Source of the DNA: a virus
Virus record (IMG/VR): IMGVR_UViG_3300021139_000099
Span: 1 to 28,451 of that record
Strand: one strand, 5' to 3'
Length of the DNA stretch: 28,451 nucleotides
In this document: in pieces, positions 1 to 4,574 of the stretch
Layout: every line of letters begins with the position of its first letter
Numbering within the stretch: the stretch's first letter is position 1
Position numbers and translations under genes: made by a program
Notes under the pieces: generated by a model
Told to the model about the DNA's origin: nothing
The model's database searches: none
The model's input: the letters and a program-made list of their open reading frames with translations, nothing else

Positions 1-17
1 GGCGGGTGGCCGAATGA
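1..17 (+). CDS. 3' end of an upstream gene (partial, tentative)
   Basis: The first bases can be read as the last four codons of an upstream gene ending in TGA at 15-17. That stop would overlap the ATG at 14 in an ATGA junction, the same arrangement used by the next gene pair at 475. Too little is present to say anything about the product. The call rests only on the junction style. Confidence 0.3.
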
Positions 18-478
18 TTCGCACCATCCAGCCGTTCGACGAGGGAATCCTTGACGTCACGACCGATGCTCCTTGGGCGCACGCCGAAGGCAAGGGGGCC
101 TTTCGAGCCCTGTACATACACCCAGACATGGACCCATCCTGGCTCAACGACATTTTGCAGCGCACCGAGTGGCAGCCGACGTGGATGCTGGGCGTGTGGG
201 AGGGGATCAGGGTTAAGGCCTACAACGGCGCCTGGTACGATTACCCACTCAACAACTACTTGATAGTGGCGGACGACCTCGATAATGCTTCGGCGGGTCT
301 GATTTCCGAGTTGCGCTCCGAGAACCAAAAACTCCAGGAGGCGCTCGAAGTGCTCATGAGGGAGGCCAGCCCGGCCGCACCCGACGAGGGATACTTCGAC
401 TTTCTCATCGACAACTTCTTCATGCTGGGCGGAAGCGTAGCCAAGACACTGAAAAGAATCTACGAGGAAATGCAATGA
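14..478 (+). CDS. hypothetical protein, C-terminal coiled coil
   Basis: This 154-aa protein is not recognised. The N-terminal 90 residues are rich in Trp and Tyr and look globular. Residues about 95-118 form a short heptad-like coiled coil (around SENQKLQEALEVL), and the C-terminus is helical and charged. There is no signal peptide or membrane segment. The ATG at 14 is chosen because it may overlap an upstream stop and a G-rich stretch precedes it. The 3' end overlaps the next gene by ATGA, so the two are probably translationally coupled. The coding call is firm because the frame is open throughout and feeds a coupled series. A virion or regulatory role cannot be told from sequence alone. Confidence 0.75.
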   Translation: MIRTIQPFDEGILDVTTDAPWAHAEGKGAFRALYIHPDMDPSWLNDILQRTEWQPTWMLGVWEGIRVKAYNGAWYDYPLNNYLIVADDLDNASAGLISELRSENQKLQEALEVLMREASPAAPDEGYFDFLIDNFFMLGGSVAKTLKRIYEEMQ

Positions 479-987
479 CAGACTTCATCAATAACGCGCT
501 GGTTTACGTGCCCGAGGAACCGTACGCTAGCATCATCAACGAGATGAACTTGCAACTTTCAGATGCGAGGCTCGAGATCGGAAACCTTGCCGGCGAGAAG
601 GCCGAATTGGAAGGTAAGTTGCTGGGGGCCAGGGAAGACTACGAGCGCGTAAAGGGACAACTGCAAGACATTCCCCGTCCCGAACCTTCACTAACTGATA
701 TTCTTCAGTGCGGCAGTGAAGTAAGAAATCAGGTGAAGTACGCCAACGAAGACTTACAACTGCGCCTGGCTTCGGCAAACGAGCGTAGAAAAAACGCCTT
801 ATCCCTTGGCGGCCTGAGCGAAATGGAATTGTCACGCTTGTCGTACCGGCTCATTGATCGACTGTACGGCTTGTTCGAACCATTCTCGGAGGCGGGTGGA
901 CGAGTGACATCACTCAACACGGATCTATTAGAGACAATCAAAATCCTCAGCGATGTTGCAAGGGATCTGTACGGAGACTGCTTGTGA
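475..987 (+). CDS. hypothetical coiled-coil protein
   Basis: This 170-aa protein is of unknown function. Residues about 20-60 and 85-110 are Leu/Glu/Lys/Arg-rich with heptad spacing, giving two predicted coiled coils. The C-terminal third is helical. No enzyme motif, zinc site or membrane segment is visible. The start ATG lies inside the upstream stop (ATGA at 475-478) and is preceded by a GAGG Shine-Dalgarno (SD) sequence at about 464-467. The 3' end overlaps the next gene by four bases (GTGA). Together with its neighbours it forms a tight three-gene operon of small proteins. A structural scaffold or adaptor role is possible but unsupported. Confidence 0.75.
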   Translation: MTDFINNALVYVPEEPYASIINEMNLQLSDARLEIGNLAGEKAELEGKLLGAREDYERVKGQLQDIPRPEPSLTDILQCGSEVRNQVKYANEDLQLRLASANERRKNALSLGGLSEMELSRLSYRLIDRLYGLFEPFSEAGGRVTSLNTDLLETIKILSDVARDLYGDCL

Positions 988-1229
988 AGTTGTCCATCAC
1001 CGATGTCGAGCCCCTGCTGGCCGAATACCTTTCGAAGCCCGGGAACGGACTCGGCGGCCACTATTACACCGTTCTTTCTAACGGCAACGTCCAAAACAAG
1101 ACTGTCTTAGCGTGCTTCCACGCCGCGTGCGCCGACAACGACAAAATGGGCATGATGTTGGGCTGGCACCTGTTGATGCTTACCAAGACTCAGCGCCGTC
1201 GCATCTCGAGAGTTTTGCGCCGCAACTAG
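984..1229 (+). CDS. small hypothetical protein
   Basis: This 81-aa protein is not recognised. It starts at GTG 984, which overlaps the preceding stop as GTGA, with a CGGAG SD about 9 bases upstream. The sequence is compact and basic towards the C-terminus (around TQRRRISRVLRRN). It has Cys and His residues (CFHAACADNDK) that do not form a classical zinc motif. It is the last plus-strand gene before a strand switch. Its TAG stop overlaps the stop of the convergent minus-strand gene within one CTAG palindrome at 1226-1229. A nucleic-acid-binding role is conceivable from the basic tail, but this is inference only. Confidence 0.65.
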   Translation: MKLSITDVEPLLAEYLSKPGNGLGGHYYTVLSNGNVQNKTVLACFHAACADNDKMGMMLGWHLLMLTKTQRRRISRVLRRN

Positions 1230-1363
1230 CGGTCCGTGGGCTCAGCAATCGTCATGGGGTAGCACAGGGCTCTGCCATTTTCGTGCATCCAGCGCGCATG
1301 ATCCCCGTAGACGTTGGACCAGCGCTTGACCTTGATGGGTTTGCCGCAATTTTTGCAGTTCAA
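1226..1363 (-). CDS. small zinc-ribbon-like protein
   Basis: This minus-strand gene encodes about 45 aa with the pattern CxxCGKPI near the N-terminus followed by WMHENG and a final Cys. That C-C-H-C layout is typical of small zinc-binding proteins common in actinobacteriophages, whose role is unknown. I prefer the TTG start at 1363, because AAGGTGG lies just upstream of it and the zinc motif follows at once. The open frame extends to an ATG at 1453 (75 aa), but that ATG has no SD and would add an unstructured leader. The stop overlaps the convergent plus-strand stop. The motif makes the gene likely real; the start is uncertain. Confidence 0.6.
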   Translation of the reverse strand: MNCKNCGKPIKVKRWSNVYGDHARWMHENGRALCYPMTIAEPTDR

Positions 1364-1620
1364 CTGTCCACCTTTTTGCGCCTGTTGCCTATTTTGCTTT
1401 GTTTGCGGTGTCGGCAAACAGTGGGTTTGAGGGAACACTACAAAATACCCCATATGGGGGGTAAAACGTAGTAGGCGTGTCTCGATTTCGAGACATCACG
1501 CCATGTACGGATATTGAGACACGCCTTTTGAAAAAACAAGGGGTGGGCAAAATCCTTTGTTGGCTGAAACAACCAAAAACCAACTCTGGACCAGCCATCC
1601 TTACGGGTAGGCGCACCCCC
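1364..1620. other. gene-poor interval with an inverted repeat
   Basis: I see no convincing gene here. Minus-strand open frames cross the interval, but they run into the tRNA-like region and lack ribosome binding sites. It holds the switchable inverted repeat at 1473-1526 and otherwise A-rich, unstructured sequence between the tRNA-like element and the zinc-ribbon gene. Confidence 0.6.
1473..1526. repeat. three-arm inverted repeat with mutually exclusive hairpins
   Basis: Arm A (AGGCGTGTCTCGAT, 1473-1486) can pair with arm B (CGAGACATCACGCC, 1489-1502), which gives a tight hairpin with a small bulge. It can also pair with arm C (ATTGAGACACGCCT, 1513-1526), which gives a 14-bp stem with one G-T wobble followed by TTTTG on the plus strand. 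The A:C form looks like an intrinsic terminator for the plus operon ending at 1229. The A:B form would exclude it. On the minus strand the same element lies between the tRNA genes and the zinc-ribbon gene. Confidence 0.6.
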
Positions 1621-1692
1621 TAGCCCCCACGACGCAGAGTCGAACTGCGAGCCACCAGAACTGAAAGTCTGGCAACCGACCATCTAGGGGGG
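1621..1692 (-). tRNA. degenerate tRNA-like sequence (possible UUC anticodon)
   Basis: Read on the minus strand there is a perfect T arm (CGCAG, TTCGACT, CTGCG), a 5-nt variable loop, and a 5-bp anticodon-like stem (CCAGA/TCTGG) closing an 8-nt loop CTTTCAGT. The ends carry CCCCC and GGGGG that can pair. However, the acceptor stem is only 5 bp with unpaired TCGT on the 3' side, and no proper D arm forms. It lies 38 nt downstream of the CAU tRNA and would be co-transcribed with it. It may be a decayed tRNA-Glu, an odd functional tRNA or a tRNA mimic. No CCA is encoded. Confidence 0.4.
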
Positions 1693-1730
1693 TTAATCAC
1701 CGATTGCATACGCGCCATGCAACCGGCTAG

Positions 1731-1804
1731 TGGCGGATACGGGACTCGAACCCGTGACCTAGTGAGCATGAGCCACCCGCGCTACCCAACTGCGCCAATC
1801 CGCT
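1731..1804 (-). tRNA. tRNA with CAU anticodon (Met or Ile2)
   Basis: A full cloverleaf folds on the minus strand. The acceptor has GCGGAT paired to ATCCGC plus an A1-C72 mismatch, and U8 is present. The D arm is GCGC/GCGC, the anticodon stem is GGTGG/TCACT around loop CTCATGC, and the T arm is ACGGG/CCCGT around TTCGAGT. The anticodon is CAT. The three G:C pairs that mark initiator tRNAs at 29-31 are missing, so an elongator Met or a lysidine-type Ile tRNA is more likely. CCA is not encoded. A strong promoter at 1811-1839 places the expected start at about 1804, the tRNA 5' end. Confidence 0.88.
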
Positions 1805-1810
1805 TCGATC

Positions 1811-1839
1811 ACTATAGCACACCGGCGGGCAAAAGTCAA
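1811..1839 (-). promoter_or_regulatory. extended -10 promoter for the tRNA genes
   Basis: On the minus strand a TTGACT -35 (1834-1839) is followed by exactly 17 nt ending in TGTGC and then a TATAGT -10 (1811-1816). The TGn element makes it an extended -10 promoter. The expected start, 6-7 nt past the -10, is at about 1804, which is base 1 of the tRNA. There is therefore essentially no 5' leader. Confidence 0.8.
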
Positions 1840-1850
1840 GTTTATAATGC

Positions 1851-1881
1851 AAAAAGCCCCCCGGGCCGAAACCCGAGGGGC
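1851..1881 (-). terminator. intrinsic terminator after the small membrane protein
   Basis: On the minus strand a 10-bp stem (GCCCCTCGGG against CCCGGGGGGC, one T-G wobble) with a TTTCGG loop is followed by TTTTTG. It lies 17 nt past the stop of the 2206-1898 gene and upstream of the tRNA promoter. It thus separates the two minus-strand units. Confidence 0.88.
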
Positions 1882-1897
1882 AAATGCTGAAGATTGG

Positions 1898-2206
1898 TTA
1901 CTTGGTCGCGGTTGGCGCAGGGGCAGCGTTGCCCTGGTTGGCGCTAGGCGAAACGACCACGGGAACCGGTTCCGGCTGAGCCGGGAGTGCTCCCAGAAGC
2001 CACGACAGGCTCGGGACCTTGGTTTCCGCCCATCGAAGGCCGGCGTAGTAGGCGGTCCCAAAGATGGGCGTCAGAACCCCGACCCACTGAGCGCCGAGAC
2101 CGGCCGTGGCCTTAGTGATCCACGCCAGAATTGCACCGACGACTGCCGGGACGGCGGTTCGGATGACATTCTTGGCGTAGTTGGTTGCCTTAGTTGAAAG
2201 TGACAT
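1898..2206 (-). CDS. small membrane protein, holin-like
   Basis: This 102-aa protein has two hydrophobic segments, at about residues 14-31 and 39-60, then a Pro/Ala-rich soluble C-terminal tail (around PAQPEPVPVVV). Two transmembrane helices with a short hydrophilic tail fit a holin or other small phage membrane protein, but no specific family motif is seen. ATG 2206 is preceded by GGGAG at good spacing, which sets the start. The gene is monocistronic. It has its own promoter (2231-2259) and its own terminator (1851-1881) and lies on the strand opposite to the surrounding phage genes, a moron-like arrangement. A second candidate membrane gene is at 28338. Confidence 0.75.
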   Translation of the reverse strand: MSLSTKATNYAKNVIRTAVPAVVGAILAWITKATAGLGAQWVGVLTPIFGTAYYAGLRWAETKVPSLSWLLGALPAQPEPVPVVVSPSANQGNAAPAPTATK

Positions 2207-2230
2207 GTTTCTCCCAGTTAGAGTTACTCA

Positions 2231-2259
2231 ACCATACCACGTACACCGCTCGAAGTCAA
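2231..2259 (-). promoter_or_regulatory. promoter for the small membrane protein
   Basis: On the minus strand a TTGACT -35 (2254-2259), 17 nt ending in GTGG, and a TATGGT -10 (2231-2236) form a good sigma-70-type promoter with a TGn extension. The expected start at about 2224 leaves a leader of some 18 nt containing the GGGAG ribosome site. A small GAGTTACTC palindrome (2221-2229) overlaps the start. Confidence 0.75.
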
Positions 2260-2284
2260 TGCTTCGATTCATTTACTTGACTTC
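2252..2284. repeat. inverted repeat formed by two back-to-back -35 boxes
   Basis: GAAGTCAA (2252-2259) and TTGACTTC (2277-2284) form a perfect 8-bp inverted repeat spaced by 17 nt. Each half contains the -35 box of one of two divergent promoters. It may simply reflect two -35 boxes, or it may be a symmetric operator for a dimeric regulator controlling both directions. Confidence 0.6.
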
Positions 2285-2305
2285 CGGCGCGTTCTGTGCT
2301 ACTGT
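2277..2305 (+). promoter_or_regulatory. extended -10 promoter, leaderless start
   Basis: TTGACT (2277-2282), 17 nt ending in TGTGC, and TACTGT (2300-2305) form an extended -10 promoter. The ATG of the next gene begins at 2312, six bases after the -10, which is the normal distance to +1. No ribosome binding site could fit. The transcript is predicted to begin with AUG. Confidence 0.8.
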
Positions 2306-2311
2306 CTGCGC

Positions 2312-2662
2312 ATGGCAAAAAAGAAGAATCGAATCCTTACCCTCGCCCACGTCGACGAGCCCGGCTCGACATACAAGGATGTTGAAATCCCTCATGTCGT
2401 TCCCCTCTATGTCGACCTCGACGAAGCGCGCTCCATTGGTCGTGCATTCCTCACCCCCGGCGAAGGTCGAGTATGGGCAAAACTGGAAGTTGACGCTGTC
2501 GTCACCAACCTTGGACCCCAGCCGGCGACGGTATTGGCCCTAGAGGGAGAGACAACCTACACGTCCGGCGGGGTACGCTACATCTGTGGCGGCCTTGTTA
2601 CCGGCGCTTCAATCGTCACACAAGAGTTGTGGGACAAGATCCATGGAGGACAAGTATCGTGA
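2312..2662 (+). CDS. hypothetical protein, first gene of a leaderless operon
   Basis: This 116-aa protein is not recognised. It begins with a basic stretch (MAKKKNR) and is then a mixed beta-rich soluble domain (segments VPLYVDLDEA, VWAKLEVDAVVTNLG and TTYTSGGVRYICGG) with no membrane segment or catalytic motif. The ATG at 2312 is fixed by the promoter, whose predicted +1 is the A of the start codon. It leads an operon of small to medium genes running to about 4920. The next gene overlaps its stop by GTGA, so coupling is likely. As first gene under a strong promoter it may be an early protein, but this is inference. Confidence 0.75.
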   Translation: MAKKKNRILTLAHVDEPGSTYKDVEIPHVVPLYVDLDEARSIGRAFLTPGEGRVWAKLEVDAVVTNLGPQPATVLALEGETTYTSGGVRYICGGLVTGASIVTQELWDKIHGGQVS

Positions 2663-2979
2663 CCTGGTATGACTTTGCTTTGGCGGTGTACATCATCGTT
2701 ACTTTTTTGCTCTACTGCCGATTCCGCTACTTTCTCGAGAATGATTTCTACTATCTCGAGTCCAAGGGCGTTCAGATCCCCCCGGCGAAGCGGCTCGAAC
2801 TGCACTTCATGTGCACCTGGGAAGCCGTGCGTTGGCCATGGGGCATTTGGATTGACGGCATCGCCGCTCTCACCGAAAAGTTGAAGTACGAAGACCCCTA
2901 CACCGACGCCGATTCCGCCCCAGCCGATGGCTACCTTGGCGAAGACGACGAGTCCGACGAAATCTTTGGTACGTTTTAA
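2659..2979 (+). CDS. hypothetical protein with N-terminal membrane segment
   Basis: Starting at GTG 2659, which overlaps the previous stop as GTGA, this encodes 106 aa. A GGAGG motif at 2645-2649 sits 9 nt upstream and decides the start over the ATG at 2629. Residues about 5-22 are hydrophobic (around ALAVYIIVTFLLY) and predict one membrane helix. A Trp- and Tyr-rich middle part follows, then a strongly acidic tail (DADSAPADGYLGEDDESDE). Membrane association with a cytoplasmic acidic tail is inferred. No family is recognised. The end overlaps the next start as TAATG. Confidence 0.7.
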   Translation: MTWYDFALAVYIIVTFLLYCRFRYFLENDFYYLESKGVQIPPAKRLELHFMCTWEAVRWPWGIWIDGIAALTEKLKYEDPYTDADSAPADGYLGEDDESDEIFGTF

Positions 2980-3341
2980 TGGGTCGCCGTGTTGGCGTGA
3001 CGGGTGGTCGTAGCAATTACGACTACATTCACATCCACCGAGTGCTGAAGGAGATCCTGGAGCCGGGTGACATTCTTGTCCACGGTGGAGCCAGCGGCGT
3101 TGATTCGGTATCGGCCCAAACCGCCGTGTACCTCGGCAACGCGGTGGAACAGCACAAGGCTAACTGGGCCAAGCACGGCAAATCGGCGGGCGGCCTTCGC
3201 AACCAAAAAATGGTTGACACGGGGCCAGACTTTGTGGTACAGTTTGCAGGAGGGACCGGGACGGCCGACATGGTCAAGCGGTGCAAGGCGGCAGGGGTAA
3301 GAGTTATCCACGCCGACGTCACAACAGGAGAGACACAGTGA
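2979..3341 (+). CDS. SLOG/YspA-like (DUF2493-type) Rossmannoid protein
   Basis: This 120-aa protein shows the hallmarks of the YspA/DUF2493 branch of the SLOG superfamily. These are VTGGR near the N-terminus with a following Asp, LVHGGASGVDSV at residues about 33-44, RNQKMVD at about 75-81, and FAGGTGTADMV at about 88-98. SLOG domains are related to DprA and LOG enzymes and are thought to bind nucleotides or nucleotide-derived ligands. The length matches a stand-alone domain. The TAATG junction and the GTGA overlap with the next gene place it in one coupled cluster with a nucleotide-acting fusion enzyme. Nucleotide sensing or processing is therefore likely; the substrate is unknown. Confidence 0.8.
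   Translation: MGRRVGVTGGRSNYDYIHIHRVLKEILEPGDILVHGGASGVDSVSAQTAVYLGNAVEQHKANWAKHGKSAGGLRNQKMVDTGPDFVVQFAGGTGTADMVKRCKAAGVRVIHADVTTGETQ
3214..3243 (+). promoter_or_regulatory. candidate internal promoter
   Basis: TTGACA (3214-3219), an 18-nt spacer ending in TGTGG, and TACAGT (3238-3243) lie inside the SLOG gene, about 95 nt before the DUF4406-kinase start. The TGn extension matches the other promoters here. However, the bases also encode conserved SLOG residues, so chance is a real possibility. Confidence 0.35.
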
Positions 3342-4309
3342 GCCAGGGAACTGTTTATGTCGCAGGACCAATGCGCGGATACGACAAGTGGAACTTCCCA
3401 GCGTTCGACGCAAACTCCGATTGGTTGCGCACCCTTGGCTGGACGGTAATTTCCCCCGCCGAGATCGACCGCGAGATCGGGTTCGACGGGAACAACGCGG
3501 AGGTTGTTTTCACGGAAGCCGACTTCCACGAAGCGATGAAGCGCGACTACGCCGCCCTCCTCCGGTGCGACGCCATCGCTTTCCTGCCTGGGTGGGAGAA
3601 GTCAGCCGGCGCCAAGTTGGAGCGAGAGTTCGGCATCAAGTTGGGGCTCGACTTCTACCGAGTCGACGAGTCCACGGGTCTGTTCCAGAAGGAAGTCCTG
3701 GTCGGCATTACCGGCTTTGCACGCTCTGGCAAAGACACCCTAGCCGCGCAGATGGTGGAAAAGTTGGGTTTTCAGCGAGGTAGTTTTGCAGACACCCTCC
3801 GCAACGTCCTATACGCTCTTAACCCGGTAATCGGGCTCGACGCAACGGGCGGCTCGACGGCTTTCCCACGTTTTGGAACCGCTGGAACGGCGCCGGTCTT
3901 TCTTTCCGTCAAGGATGTCGTCGACGAAATCGGCTGGGAGGCCGCCAAGGACGAGCAACCAGTCATCCGGGAGTACCTACAGCGCCTTGGCACCGAAGGC
4001 GGCCGCACACATATTAACGACTCCGTATGGGTTGACGCTGTTCTTAACAAGCCCCACGCAGCGCGACTGGTAATTCCGGACGTTCGCTTTCCCAACGAGG
4101 CAGAGGCCATCAAGAAGCGCGGAGGAATCATTGTCCGCATCCATCGTGAGGGCTACTTCCCCGTCAACGCGCACGCGAGCGAAACGGCTTACTCGGACCA
4201 GGATTTCGTCCTCGACAATGACGGAACACCCGAAGATCTCCTCACTCAGTTCGCAGCCGTGACCGGTTTGTTCCAAAACGAATTGTTCGTGCGTAGGCTT
4301 ATTTTGTGA
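3338..4309 (+). CDS. DUF4406 (deoxyribosyltransferase-like)-deoxynucleotide monophosphate kinase fusion
   Basis: This 323-aa protein appears to join two enzymes. Residues 1-115 match the DUF4406/nucleoside 2-deoxyribosyltransferase-like fold: VYVAGPMRG at the N-terminus, a central Asp-rich strand (CDAIAFLPGW) and SAGAKLERE, with the Glu in the place of the family's catalytic residue. Residues from about 120 match phage dNMP kinases: P-loop GFARSGKDT (about 126-134), then GSFADTLRNVLYALNP and a late PDVRFPNEAEAIKK. Phage dNMP kinases supply dNTP precursors. The N-domain suggests base or sugar exchange or hydrolysis on nucleotides. GTG 3338 overlaps the previous stop and has AGGAG upstream. Confidence 0.82.
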   Translation: MSQGTVYVAGPMRGYDKWNFPAFDANSDWLRTLGWTVISPAEIDREIGFDGNNAEVVFTEADFHEAMKRDYAALLRCDAIAFLPGWEKSAGAKLEREFGIKLGLDFYRVDESTGLFQKEVLVGITGFARSGKDTLAAQMVEKLGFQRGSFADTLRNVLYALNPVIGLDATGGSTAFPRFGTAGTAPVFLSVKDVVDEIGWEAAKDEQPVIREYLQRLGTEGGRTHINDSVWVDAVLNKPHAARLVIPDVRFPNEAEAIKKRGGIIVRIHREGYFPVNAHASETAYSDQDFVLDNDGTPEDLLTQFAAVTGLFQNELFVRRLIL

Positions 4310-4422
4310 GCCTTTCGCAGATCCCCCCATTGCCGGACAGCACCATCAGGCCGCAAGCGGATAGCGCCGGCATCGTCGCAATATCCACCAAATTACCTTT
4401 AGACTCTTGGAGCAACTCATGA
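4306..4422 (+). CDS. very small hypothetical protein
   Basis: A 38-aa frame starts at GTG 4306, overlapping the preceding TGA as GTGA, and ends with TGA overlapping the next ATG as ATGA. Position and coupling on both sides support translation, but the SD is weak (TAGG). The sequence is Ser/Pro/Ile-rich with no motif. It fills what would otherwise be a 110-nt gap in a tightly packed operon. It could also be only a translational bridge. Confidence 0.45.
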   Translation: MSLSQIPPLPDSTIRPQADSAGIVAISTKLPLDSWSNS

Positions 4423-4574
4423 AACGCAGGAAGAAGAAGCCAATCCCAATGATTAGGCTCGGTAATGAGATCAAACTTGGGGGGCGCCTGCTCGAGGTCG
4501 GCTACATCAATACCTGCCAAATGGCCGACGGAACCCTAGAGGTTTCCTGGACGGCGTTTGAAAAAAATGAGTAA
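4419..4574 (+). CDS. small basic hypothetical protein
   Basis: This 51-aa protein starts at ATG 4419, within the previous stop (ATGA), with a GGAG ribosome site 7 nt upstream. The N-terminus is strongly basic (MKRRKKKPIPM). The rest is compact and beta-like (RLGNEIKLGGRLLEVGYI, then GTLEVSWTAFE), resembling a small SH3-like or nucleic-acid-binding fold, although no family is recognised. Its 3' end overlaps the endonuclease start by eight bases (ATGAGTAA), implying co-translation. Association with the adjacent nuclease is a reasonable guess. Confidence 0.65.
   Translation: MKRRKKKPIPMIRLGNEIKLGGRLLEVGYINTCQMADGTLEVSWTAFEKNE

Noticed and set aside
1389-1683. Minus-strand frames of 75 and 81 aa through 1389-1683
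   Set aside because: They cross the tRNA-like element and the inverted repeat, lack ribosome sites and show no protein-like composition.
1759-2197. Open frames on both strands opposite or beside the small membrane protein, including a 116-aa plus-strand frame
   Set aside because: They overlap the CAU tRNA or the terminator, and their composition is Arg/Pro-rich as expected for shadows of GC-rich coding DNA.
4299-4520. Minus-strand 73-aa open frame across the kinase-nuclease gap
   Set aside because: It has no ribosome site and opposes a continuous plus-strand operon. The two plus-strand coupled frames in the same DNA, one with a good ribosome site, explain the region better.
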